Shown here: one piece after another, positions 39,302 through 47,395 of the stretch | Position numbering within the stretch: the stretch's first letter is position 1 | Layout of the letters: every line of letters begins with the position of its first letter | NCBI RefSeq assembly: GCF_001552735.1 | Contig: NZ_BCRT01000022.1 | Location: 46,706-110,705, forward strand | Length of the DNA stretch: 64,000 nucleotides | Source: Sanguibacter suarezii NBRC 16159 | GTDB taxonomy: Bacteria > Actinomycetota > Actinomycetes > Actinomycetales > Cellulomonadaceae | Direction: 5' to 3' | The notes under the pieces: model-generated | Told to the model about the DNA's origin: nothing | The model's database searches: none | The model's input: only the letters and a program-made list of their open reading frames with translations | Position numbers and translations under genes: made by a program

Positions 39302-40777
39302 ATTAAGGCTCCAACCACTCCCGAACAGCAGGTCCACCGCGCACGGATGGGCCTGCTCGGCCTGTTCCTGCTCCTAGGGATCAACACCTCCAGCTGGCTC
39401 GCGCGCCTGCCCACGGTCCGCGAGCTGCTCGGACTGAGCACCTCTGAGCTCGGCGCGGTGCTGCTCGTCGGTGCCGTCGGCTCGCTCGTGGCGGTGACGC
39501 TCGCCGGATCGATCGTCGCCCGCTTCGGCGGACGGCGGGTGCTCGTGGTGGCCGCGATCGCCAGCTTCTTCGCCCTCACCCTCGAGGGCATCGGTCCGAC
39601 CATCGGGTCCACCCTCGTCCTCGCCATCGGGCTCGTGCTCAACGGCATGTCCATCGCCCTCATGAACGTCCCGCAGAACGTGGAGACCGCGGCTGTCGAG
39701 CGGCGCATGGGCCGCGCAGTCCTGCCCCAGTTCCATGCCGCCTTCTCGATCGGTGCCGTCGTGGGCTCGCTCATCGGCGCTGGTGCCTCCATGCTCGAGG
39801 TGCCGATCATCGTGCAGTTCTCGACCATCGCCGCCATCACCCTCGTCTGGCGCCTGGTCTCCATCCCGCACGTCGTCCTGGACACGCACCTGCCCGACGC
39901 CGTCCGCTGGGACCGCGCGGACACCGCGCGCACGGCGCGCGTGCGCAAGGCCGAGATCCGCGCCGGCGTCGTCGTCCCGGAGGCCGGCACCACGGGAGCG
40001 CGTGCCGCCATGGGGGCCCGCAAGGCGAGCCTCGGCTCCGCCCTGGCCGCGTGGCGGGAGCCGCGGACGCTGTTCATCGGGATCGTCTGCATGGCGGCCT
40101 CGCTGTCGGAAGGATCGGCCAACAACTGGTTGCCCATCGCCGTCGTGGACGGCTTCGCCGAGACCGAGGCGATCGGCGCCTTCGTCTTCGGTGCCTTCGT
40201 CACCGCCATGACCGTCATCCGGATGTTCGGCACGCGCCTCATCGACCGCTACGGTCGTGTGGTCACGCTGCGCCTGTCCGGTGTGATCGCCATCGTCGGT
40301 CTGCTGCTCTTCGGCTTCGGACCCACCCTCGTCGTCGCCGGCCTGGGCGCCGTGCTCTGGGGAATGGGTGCTGCCCTCGCCGTGCCGCTCGCGATCGCCG
40401 CCGCCTCGGACGACCCGCTCAAGGCTGCCGCCCGCGTCTCGGTCGTCTCTGCCTTCGCCTCGATGTCCTCCCTGGCTGCACCTCCGCTGCTCGGCCTGGC
40501 CGCTGAGGCCATCGGCGCCCGGCACGCGCTCACTCTCATCGTCGTCGCGCTCGTGGCCAGCCTCCTGCTGTCCAAGCACGTGACCAAGATCCTTCCTGAG
40601 GGCGCGACCGTTGCCCAGCCGGGTGCCCATGGCGGCTCGCCGGTGCGGGAGGCGAGCAGTGACGCAGAGGACCAGGACGAGGCAGTCCTCGACGCCGCCG
40701 TCCTGGACGCCGCCCTGCTCGACGCCGGCGCCCCCGCTCCGGTGCCGCTCGCCGTCCACGAACGCGTCGACGCATGA
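39302..40777 (+). CDS. MFS transporter, first of a tandem pair
   Basis: 491 aa with about 12 helices. RLPTVRELLGLSTSELGAVLL follows the first helix, and FGGRRVLVV is the loop 2-3 motif. WGMGAALAVPLAIAAASDDP lies in the second half. A charged Asp/Glu-rich tail of about 50 residues ends it. The start is uncertain. No ATG, GTG or TTG with a ribosome site precedes helix 1. ATT at 39302 has GAGGGA seven bases upstream and gives the same N-terminal length as the paralogue; the first ATG (39347) would start inside helix 1. Substrate unknown, likely a sugar or related compound given the LacI regulator. Confidence 0.82.
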   Translation: MKAPTTPEQQVHRARMGLLGLFLLLGINTSSWLARLPTVRELLGLSTSELGAVLLVGAVGSLVAVTLAGSIVARFGGRRVLVVAAIASFFALTLEGIGPTIGSTLVLAIGLVLNGMSIALMNVPQNVETAAVERRMGRAVLPQFHAAFSIGAVVGSLIGAGASMLEVPIIVQFSTIAAITLVWRLVSIPHVVLDTHLPDAVRWDRADTARTARVRKAEIRAGVVVPEAGTTGARAAMGARKASLGSALAAWREPRTLFIGIVCMAASLSEGSANNWLPIAVVDGFAETEAIGAFVFGAFVTAMTVIRMFGTRLIDRYGRVVTLRLSGVIAIVGLLLFGFGPTLVVAGLGAVLWGMGAALAVPLAIAAASDDPLKAAARVSVVSAFASMSSLAAPPLLGLAAEAIGARHALTLIVVALVASLLLSKHVTKILPEGATVAQPGAHGGSPVREASSDAEDQDEAVLDAAVLDAALLDAGAPAPVPLAVHERVDA

Positions 40778-42069
40778 GCCAGCGCCGCGACGAGGCCGTC
40801 GTCTCCACGGCGGCCAAGGCCGTCTACGCGGTCTTCTTCCTCTCCGGGTTCAACTTCGCCAACTGGGCGTCGCGGCTCCCGCTCGTGCGAGACCTGCTCG
40901 GCTACGACCCGGCGCAGATGGGGCGCTTCGTGCTCATCGCCGCCATCGGGTCGATCATCGCGCTGCCGCTGTCCGGGTGGATCGTCCAGCACATCGGTGG
41001 TCGCCTGGCCATCGCGATCTTCGCGACCATCAACGTCACCGGGTTCGTCCTGGCGGCCTCGGGCGTGACCCACGCCTCGCTGCCGCTGGCCATCGCCGGG
41101 CTCTTTCTGTCCGGCATCGGTCTGGGTGTGTGGGACGCGGCGATGAACCTGGAGGGCGCCGCCGTCGAGCAGCGCCTGGGCCGGGCGATCATGCCGCGCT
41201 TCCACGCCAGCTTCTCCTTCGGCACCATGGCTGGGGCCGGTCTGGGGGCGCTCGCCTCACGGGTCGAGATGTCGCTGTTCATGCACCTGTGCGCCGCGGT
41301 CGTGGTCTCCCTCGTGCTCGTGCTGGTCGCCGTCCGCTACCTGTTGCCCGACGCCGTGGTGGAGTCCGCCGCGGTGTCAGCGGCTGCGCCCGGAGCGCCT
41401 GGTGCGCCCGAGGGCCGCGAGCTCGACGGCGTCGACCCCGCTGTCGCCGTCACGACGGCCAAGCCCAACCCCTTCGGGGCGTGGCTGGAGCGCCGGACCC
41501 TGCTCATCGGCGTCGTGGTGCTCGCCGCCGCGCTGACCGAGGGCGCTGCGAACGACTGGCTCAGCCTGGCAGTCGTGGACGGCTTCGACTCCTCGCACTC
41601 GACCGGCGCGCTGTCCCTCTTCATCTTCCTCACCGCGATGACCGGCATGCGCCTGCTGGGCACCGCGCTGCTCGACCGGTACGGGCGGGTGACCGTCCTG
41701 CGGCTGTCGGCTGGTCTGGCGCTGGCCGGTCTGGTCCTCTTCGGTCTGAGCCCGTGGTTGCCGCTGGCCCTGGTCGGCGTCGTGGGCTGGGGGATGGGCG
41801 CCGCGCTGGGCTTCCCGGTGGGGATGAGCGCCGCGAGCGACGACCCGGTGCGCGCGGCCGGACGGTTGAGCGTCGTCTCGACCATCGGCTACACCGCGTT
41901 CTTCGCGGGCCCGCCGCTGCTGGGGGAGCTGGCCGCGCACATCGGCTACCGCAACGCCCTGCTGTCGATCGCGTTGCCCCTGGTGCTCGGCCTGCTGGTG
42001 TCCGCGGTCGTGGCCTCGCCCGAGGAGCGCCAGCGCCGGGCACCGGAGCGAACTAGTCTGGTGAAGTGA
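40774..42069 (+). CDS. MFS transporter, second of a tandem pair
   Basis: 431 aa paralogue of the preceding protein, aligning throughout: NWASRLPLVRDLLGYDPAQMG against its RLPTVRELLGLSTSELG, and ANDWLSLAVVDGF against ANNWLPIAVVDGF. About 12 helices, shorter tail. ATGA overlap with the upstream gene indicates one transcript under the LacI operators. The two may form a heteromeric or dual-specificity uptake pair, which is inference. Confidence 0.88.
   Translation: MSQRRDEAVVSTAAKAVYAVFFLSGFNFANWASRLPLVRDLLGYDPAQMGRFVLIAAIGSIIALPLSGWIVQHIGGRLAIAIFATINVTGFVLAASGVTHASLPLAIAGLFLSGIGLGVWDAAMNLEGAAVEQRLGRAIMPRFHASFSFGTMAGAGLGALASRVEMSLFMHLCAAVVVSLVLVLVAVRYLLPDAVVESAAVSAAAPGAPGAPEGRELDGVDPAVAVTTAKPNPFGAWLERRTLLIGVVVLAAALTEGAANDWLSLAVVDGFDSSHSTGALSLFIFLTAMTGMRLLGTALLDRYGRVTVLRLSAGLALAGLVLFGLSPWLPLALVGVVGWGMGAALGFPVGMSAASDDPVRAAGRLSVVSTIGYTAFFAGPPLLGELAAHIGYRNALLSIALPLVLGLLVSAVVASPEERQRRAPERTSLVK
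42054..42059 (+). promoter_or_regulatory. Candidate -10 for a leaderless murB mRNA
   Basis: TAGTCT ends six bases before the murB GTG, inside the end of the MFS gene. This would free murB, an essential cell-wall gene, from the LacI-controlled operon. Confidence 0.45.
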
Positions 42070-43262
42070 CCGTTGATCTTCCAGCTCTGACCGAACCGAC
42101 CTTCGCCGACCTCACCACGCTGCGCGTCGGCGGTGAGATCGACTCCTACGTGACGACCTCCACCGAGGCCGAGCTCATCGACGCGGTGCGCGCCGTGGAC
42201 GACGCCGGAGAGCCGCTGCTCATCATCGGCGGCGGCTCCAACCTCCTCGTGGCGGACGAGGGGTTCTCCGGGGTGGTGCTGCGTGACACGCGCACCGGGA
42301 TCCACCTGGAGAGCGCGGACACCTGCGGCGGGGCAAGCGTCACCGTCCCGGCCGGGCACAGCTGGGACGACCTCGTCGTCGAGGTCATCGAGAACGGCTG
42401 GGTGGGCGTCGAGGCGCTGTCCGGCATCCCCGGGACCGTCGGCGCGGCTCCGGTGCAGAACATCGGCGCCTACGGCCAGGAGGTCTCCGGGACCGTGGCC
42501 ACCGTACGGGTGTGGGACCGCGGAGAGTCGCGGGTGCGCACCCTGGCGCTGACCGACCTCAACTTCGGCTACCGCACCTCCAAGCTCAAGCGGTCCACCC
42601 AGCTGCCCGACGCCCTGACCGGAGCAGGGTCGACGGACCCCGTCGACCCGCTCGCCCCGTGGTACCCGAGCCCGCGGTACGTGGTCCTCGACGTGAGCTT
42701 CCAGTTCCGCCTCGGGACGCTGTCCGCCCCGATCGCCTACCCCGAGCTCGCCCGTCGGCTCGGCGTCGCTGTCGGTGAGCGCGCCGAGAACGCCGCGGTC
42801 CGTGAGGCCGTGCTCGAGCTGCGCGGCAGCAAGGGGATGCTCCTGGACACCGACCCGGCCGCCCCGGACCACGACCGGTGGAGCGCCGGATCCTTCTTCA
42901 CCAACCCGATCCTGCCCGCCGAGCTCGCCGCCTCCCTGCCCAAGGGCGCGCCGGTGTACCCCGTGCGGTCAGCCATCCCCATCACCACGACCGGGCCGAG
43001 CCTGGGCCGGATCGACGAGACCCTGGTCAAGACGTCCGCGGCCTGGCTCATCGAGCAGGCGGGCTTCACCCGCGGCTACGGCGTGGACGGCCCGGACAGC
43101 CCGGCCACCCTGTCCACCAAGCACACCCTGGCGATCACCAACCGCGGGTCGGCCACGGCCGCGGACATCGTCCGCCTGGCCCGCACCGTGCGCGACGGCG
43201 TCCGCGACACCTTCGGCATCGAGCTCGTCCCCGAGCCGGTGCTGGTGGGCGTCTCGCTCTAG
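42066..43262 (+). CDS. murB: UDP-N-acetylenolpyruvoylglucosamine reductase
   Basis: 398 aa FAD/NADPH enzyme of peptidoglycan precursor synthesis (UDP-MurNAc formation). TLRVGGEIDSYV opens the FAD domain. IIGGGSNLLVADEGFSGVV, SGIPGTVGAAPVQNIGAYGQEV, the catalytic-serine block SAGSFFTNPI and a C-terminal LVPEPVLVG are present. The GTG start overlaps the MFS stop by 4 bases, but a likely private leaderless promoter is visible. Confidence 0.95.
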   Translation: MTVDLPALTEPTFADLTTLRVGGEIDSYVTTSTEAELIDAVRAVDDAGEPLLIIGGGSNLLVADEGFSGVVLRDTRTGIHLESADTCGGASVTVPAGHSWDDLVVEVIENGWVGVEALSGIPGTVGAAPVQNIGAYGQEVSGTVATVRVWDRGESRVRTLALTDLNFGYRTSKLKRSTQLPDALTGAGSTDPVDPLAPWYPSPRYVVLDVSFQFRLGTLSAPIAYPELARRLGVAVGERAENAAVREAVLELRGSKGMLLDTDPAAPDHDRWSAGSFFTNPILPAELAASLPKGAPVYPVRSAIPITTTGPSLGRIDETLVKTSAAWLIEQAGFTRGYGVDGPDSPATLSTKHTLAITNRGSATAADIVRLARTVRDGVRDTFGIELVPEPVLVGVSL

Positions 43263-43284
43263 CCGCCGGGCCTTGCCGACGGGC

Positions 43285-43956
43285 CTAGCCGCTCTGGCGC
43301 GCCAGCCGGACGTGGCTGACGGTCGGGGAGGCGACCATCTCGACGCAGTCGAGGTCTCTGGCCCGCTCACCCAGCTCGCCGAAGAGACGTTCGCCCGACC
43401 CGAGCAGGATCGGCACGACAGCCACGTGGATCTCGTCGACCAACCCGGCCGCCAGGAACTGGCGGACCGTGGACGCACCGCCGCCCAGCCGCACGTCGAG
43501 GTCCCCCGCAGCGTCGGTGGCCTGGGCATAGGCGTCCTCGACGCCGCCGTAGACAAAGTGGAAGGTCGTCCCGCCGGACAGGGTCAGCGGCGGACGGGGG
43601 TGGTGGGTCAGCACGTACACGGGGTGGTGGAAGGGCGGGTTGGGCCCCCACCAGCCGGTCCACGGCTCGCCGTCGTGGTCCTCTGCCCACGTTCCCCAGT
43701 CCCCGCGGACCGGGCCGAACATGTTGCGACCCATGATCGTCGCGCCGATCCCGGTCGTGCCGCGCTGGACGAAGCTGTCGTCCAGCCCCTCGGTGCCGCC
43801 GTCGAGCCCGTGGTCCGCGCGGAAGGCGCGGGTGGGGTAGACCCACTCGTGCAGGCGCATGGCACCCACGCCCAGGGGGTCGTCCAGGCTCTGGTCGGGC
43901 CCGGCCATGAAGCCGTCGAGAGACATCGAGAGGTTGTACGCGCGGAGCTGGGACAT
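43285..43956 (-). CDS. Dihydrofolate reductase-like (RibD C-terminal family) protein
   Basis: 223 aa. NLSMSLDGFMAGPD at the N-terminus, IMGRNMFGPVRGDW, VYVLTHHPRPPL and RLGGGASTVRQFLAAGLVDEIHVAVVPILLGSGERLF are the family landmarks of NADPH-binding RibD-C/DHFR-like reductases. The substrate is unknown, and such stand-alone genes are common in actinobacteria. Single leftward gene between murB and a divergent hydrolase. Confidence 0.88.
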   Translation of the reverse strand: MSQLRAYNLSMSLDGFMAGPDQSLDDPLGVGAMRLHEWVYPTRAFRADHGLDGGTEGLDDSFVQRGTTGIGATIMGRNMFGPVRGDWGTWAEDHDGEPWTGWWGPNPPFHHPVYVLTHHPRPPLTLSGGTTFHFVYGGVEDAYAQATDAAGDLDVRLGGGASTVRQFLAAGLVDEIHVAVVPILLGSGERLFGELGERARDLDCVEMVASPTVSHVRLARQSG

Positions 43957-44049
43957 GGCGGCACCTGGCGGTCGTGGAGGGCTTCTCCCTCTCATCGTGG
44001 CACCGTCCCGGCGGGTCGCCACCGGCGGGGAGGTGATTGACTGGCTCTC

Positions 44050-45111
44050 ATGGCGGAGAGCGACCCGTGGCTGCCCGACGTGCTCGGGGGAGACTGGGTC
44101 GCGCGCACGGTGCCGCTGCTCCCTGACGACGACGGCGAGGTCGTCGCGACCCTCGTCACGCGGCGGGCCACCCTCGACGCCCGAGCAGCCACGTACCGGC
44201 CAGACCAGCCGGGCTGGCCAGACCCGCCGGACCGCCCTGACCGGCCCGTGGTGCTCTACATCCACGGCTTCGTCGACTACTTCTTCCAGACGCACCTCGC
44301 CGCGCACCTGGCCGCACACGGACTCGACCTCGTGGCGATCGACCTGCACGGCTACGGTCGTTCGCTGCTGCCCCACCAGACCCCGAACTTCTGCATGGAC
44401 CTGCGTGAGTACGGCGAAGAGCTGGCGGCCGCGACGCGGATCCTGCGCGAGGAGCTGGGCTGTCAGCGTCTTGTGCTCATGGGGCACTCGACCGGCGGTC
44501 TGCTCGCCGCGCTGTGGGCGCACAGCGCGACCGGGCGGGCGACGGTCGACGCCCTCGTGCTCAACAGCCCGTTCCTGGACCTCAACCGGCCGTTTGTCGA
44601 CCGGGTCGTGGGGACCGCGCTCCTCGACGTCGTCGGCGGGCGCGCGCGGTACGTGGTGGTGAAGCACGCGCCGTCGGAGTACTCACGGTCCTTGCACCGC
44701 GAGTCCGGCGGGGAGTGGGAGTACGACCGGCGGCTCAAGCCGCCGGAGGGCTTCGCGGTGCTCGCTGGCTGGCTCCGGGCGATCCGGTCGGGCCAGGCTC
44801 GCCTGGCCCGGGGGCTGGACCTCGACTGTCCGGTGCTCGTGTGCGCCTCGACCCGCAGCGGACCCAACCGCGCGGACAACCCCGACCTCAACCGCTGCGA
44901 CGTGATCCTCGACGTGGCCCAGATCGTCGCGCGCGCCCCCGCCCTGGGGTCGGACGTGACGGTCGTGCAGATCGAGGGCGGCATCCATGACCTCGCGCTC
45001 TCACCGGAGCCGGCACGCAGCGCCTACCTCGCGGCGGTCGTGGACTGGCTCGCCCAGCACGGGCTGGGCGAGGCGACGGCAAGCGGGCTGGGTGGGTCTA
45101 GGCGGGTCTAG
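44050..45111 (+). CDS. Alpha/beta hydrolase (serine hydrolase)
   Basis: 353 aa. Oxyanion region YIHGFVDYFFQ, nucleophile elbow LMGHSTGGLLAALWA, and catalytic His in EGGIHDLALS. It resembles the monoacylglycerol lipase/serine aminopeptidase S33 group. No signal peptide. The stop codon lies in a CTAG that also gives the stop of the convergent gntR gene. Confidence 0.85.
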   Translation: MAESDPWLPDVLGGDWVARTVPLLPDDDGEVVATLVTRRATLDARAATYRPDQPGWPDPPDRPDRPVVLYIHGFVDYFFQTHLAAHLAAHGLDLVAIDLHGYGRSLLPHQTPNFCMDLREYGEELAAATRILREELGCQRLVLMGHSTGGLLAALWAHSATGRATVDALVLNSPFLDLNRPFVDRVVGTALLDVVGGRARYVVVKHAPSEYSRSLHRESGGEWEYDRRLKPPEGFAVLAGWLRAIRSGQARLARGLDLDCPVLVCASTRSGPNRADNPDLNRCDVILDVAQIVARAPALGSDVTVVQIEGGIHDLALSPEPARSAYLAAVVDWLAQHGLGEATASGLGGSRRV

Positions 45112-45491
45112 ACGGTCGGTGGCGGGCTGAGCAGGGCGCCGCGCACGGCGTCGAGGATCGCCTCGTCGGACAGGCCCGCCCCGCGCACCTGGTCGACGAA
45201 GGCCCGCGCGGCCTGCTGGACGAGCACGTCCGCAGCGACCGCCCCGTCCGAGATCACCGTCCCCGCCCGACGCCGCGTGGTCACCACTCCCGCGAGCTCG
45301 AGCTCGCGATAGGCGCGGGCCACCGTCCCCGCCGCCAGACCGAGGTCGGTCGCGAGCGCGCGGATCGGGGGCAGGCGGTCGCCGGGGGAGAGGTTCTCGG
45401 CCGCGACGTGCCCCATGATCTGGGACCGGATCTGCTCGTAGGGCGGGACGCCGGAGTCCAGGTCGATGGTGATCTTCAGGTCCCCGTTCAC
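45108..45491 (-). CDS. GntR-family regulator, YtrA subfamily
   Basis: 127 aa. A winged helix (VPPYEQIRSQIMGHVAAENL, DRLPPIRALATDLGLAAGTVARAYRELE) is followed by only a short helical tail, the size class of YtrA. The GTG at 45491 overlaps the stop of the upstream membrane gene (GTGA). YtrA proteins usually repress their own operon, and a 20-bp palindrome lies before the first gene. Confidence 0.9.
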   Translation of the reverse strand: MNGDLKITIDLDSGVPPYEQIRSQIMGHVAAENLSPGDRLPPIRALATDLGLAAGTVARAYRELELAGVVTTRRRAGTVISDGAVAADVLVQQAARAFVDQVRGAGLSDEAILDAVRGALLSPPPTV

Positions 45492-46408
45492 GCCACTGCC
45501 CATCCGGTGCGGCGCGCCTGCTCCGGTGCTGCGGGCACCACGGTGCCCGGCAGGGCGACAGCCGCCGCGGCCACACCGATCGAGGCCAGGGCGCCCAGGA
45601 GCAGCAGCACGGCGATGCCCCACGGACCTTCCCGCAGGAAGGGCAGGGCGAGCAGCCCGTAGACGGGAGCCGCCGTCGCGCCGAGGCTGAGCGTTGCGCC
45701 CCGCAGCACCCGCTGCGCACTGAGCTGGCGCATCGCCAGGTCCCAGGTCGATGCCGTGTCCGTGATCGCCGGGCGCCGGGCGATGAGCAGCAGGCACCCG
45801 CCGCAGGCCAGGAGGATGACGGCGGCCGCCAGGGCGAGCGGCACGGCGTAGAACCATCCGGGGTACGGGCTGGACGCCCAGGTCACGGCCACGCCGTCGG
45901 CGGCCATGGTGGTCCGGCCGTAGCTGCGCCCGTCCGGGAGCGCGGTGAGCCCGCCGGCCACCAGCGCGGCGAGCAGCAGGGCGGAGGTGACGCCGAGCAG
46001 CACCGCCGCCGGGCGTGGGGTGACGTCGCGGACGGTGCGACGGACCAGGGTGGCGGTGCGGACCGAGCCGGTCGGGCGCGGCCAGGTGATCTCGCCCAGG
46101 GCAGAGACCGCGAGGAAGGTCAGCCCGCCGGCGGCGAGGACGAGGCCGGTGATCCGCCCGGCCTCCAGGCCGCGCGCCGAGGACGCGACGGCCGTCATGG
46201 TGACCATCGCCAGGACGAGGGCGCACCAGGCGGCGATGTGGATCCGTCGGGCGTGGGTGCGGGCTGCGCTCGCTGCGGTGAGCGGTTCGCGGGCGTCGCC
46301 GGGCCTGCGGGTGCGGCGGGTGAGGGTGACGACGACCCCGACCGTCACCGCGACGAGTGCGATGAGCATCACCAGGGTGATGCCGGATATCCAGACAACA
46401 GGCGTCAT
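45488..46408 (-). CDS. Multi-pass membrane protein of unknown function
   Basis: 306 aa with about seven helices: one near residue 5-28, two at 58-105, two at 135-160, then 190-215 and 245-285. There is no ATPase or transport motif. It precedes the YtrA-type regulator in a two-gene operon, as small ABC permeases or DUF1648-like membrane proteins often do, but I cannot place the family. The ATG has CGGAG upstream. Confidence 0.75.
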   Translation of the reverse strand: MTPVVWISGITLVMLIALVAVTVGVVVTLTRRTRRPGDAREPLTAASAARTHARRIHIAAWCALVLAMVTMTAVASSARGLEAGRITGLVLAAGGLTFLAVSALGEITWPRPTGSVRTATLVRRTVRDVTPRPAAVLLGVTSALLLAALVAGGLTALPDGRSYGRTTMAADGVAVTWASSPYPGWFYAVPLALAAAVILLACGGCLLLIARRPAITDTASTWDLAMRQLSAQRVLRGATLSLGATAAPVYGLLALPFLREGPWGIAVLLLLGALASIGVAAAAVALPGTVVPAAPEQARRTGWAVA

Positions 46409-46423
46409 TGCCGTGCTCCGATC

Positions 46424-46443
46424 GAGTCATTGATCAATGACTC
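46424..46443. promoter_or_regulatory. 20-bp palindromic operator for the YtrA-type regulator
   Basis: GAGTCATTGATCAATGACTC is perfectly palindromic and AT-rich against the GC-rich background. It is 16 bases upstream of the membrane gene start and on the promoter side of the operon. A TTGCAC hexamer on the minus strand further upstream may be the -35. Confidence 0.75.
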
Positions 46444-46501
46444 AATACATTAGTGCAAACGAGTCGTCCAGTCACGGGATCAGCACGTAGAGTCGACGCT
46501 C

Positions 46502-47395
46502 ATGATCTCCAACGATCCTCAGACCCCGAGCGTGCTCGTCCGTCCCTGGGAGGCCTTCGGCCCGCTCCCGCTGGTCGACGGCGTCGCCCCTGTGACCATC
46601 CGCACCACCGTCGGCGAGCTCACCGGCCTGCACGCCGAGCCTGTCGCCGCAGCGCGCGGCACGGTGCTCCTCGTCCCCGGGTTCACCGGGTCGAAGGAAG
46701 ACTTCCTCCCGCTGCTGCCGCTGCTCGCCGCGCAGGGCTGGGACGTCTGGGCCTACAGCCAGCGTGGTCAGGCCGACTCTGTCGCCCCCGAGGGGCACGA
46801 CGCCTACCGGCTCGAGGACTTCGCCGCCGATGCCTGCGAGGTCGCTGACATCGTCGGCGGCGGTGCCCCGGTCCACCTCGTCGGTCACAGCTTCGGCGGC
46901 CTCGTCGCCCGCGCGGCTGCCCTGCGGTCCCCGCAGGCCTTCGCTGACGTGGTGCTCCTGTGCTCGGGGCCGCGCGGTTTCGGCTCGAGCAAGGACGACC
47001 TGCGCTCGATCGTCGACGAGAGCGGCTCCTTGGGCCTGTGGGCGAACGCCAACCCGGCCCTGGCCGAGCTGCCCGCCACCGACCTCGAGCCCTACGACGC
47101 CTACCGCAGGCTGCGGGCCGAGCTCACCTCACCGGACAACCTGCGGGCGATCATGGACGTCCTGTGGGACACCACGGACCGCACGGTCGAGCTGCGCGAG
47201 ACCGGGCTGCCGGTGCTCGTCGCGCACGGCGCGACCGACGACGCCTGGCCGCAGGCGTGGCAGAAGGAGATGGCCGAGGTCTTGGACGCGCCGTACCGGG
47301 TCATCCCGGACGCCGGGCACTGCCCGGCGGAGGAGAACCCTGCCGCGACCGCCACCCTGCTGGGCGACTACTGGGACGAGCGGCTGGAGGACTGA
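46502..47395 (+). CDS. Alpha/beta hydrolase
   Basis: 297 aa. LVPGFTGSKEDF (oxyanion loop), VHLVGHSFGGLVARAAAL (nucleophile serine) and PDAGHCPAEENP (catalytic histidine) show an intact triad type. Substrate unknown. TAGAGT ends eight bases before the ATG and no ribosome site is visible, so the transcript is probably leaderless. Its last 28 bases overlap the convergent ndh gene. Confidence 0.87.
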   Translation: MISNDPQTPSVLVRPWEAFGPLPLVDGVAPVTIRTTVGELTGLHAEPVAAARGTVLLVPGFTGSKEDFLPLLPLLAAQGWDVWAYSQRGQADSVAPEGHDAYRLEDFAADACEVADIVGGGAPVHLVGHSFGGLVARAAALRSPQAFADVVLLCSGPRGFGSSKDDLRSIVDESGSLGLWANANPALAELPATDLEPYDAYRRLRAELTSPDNLRAIMDVLWDTTDRTVELRETGLPVLVAHGATDDAWPQAWQKEMAEVLDAPYRVIPDAGHCPAEENPAATATLLGDYWDERLED

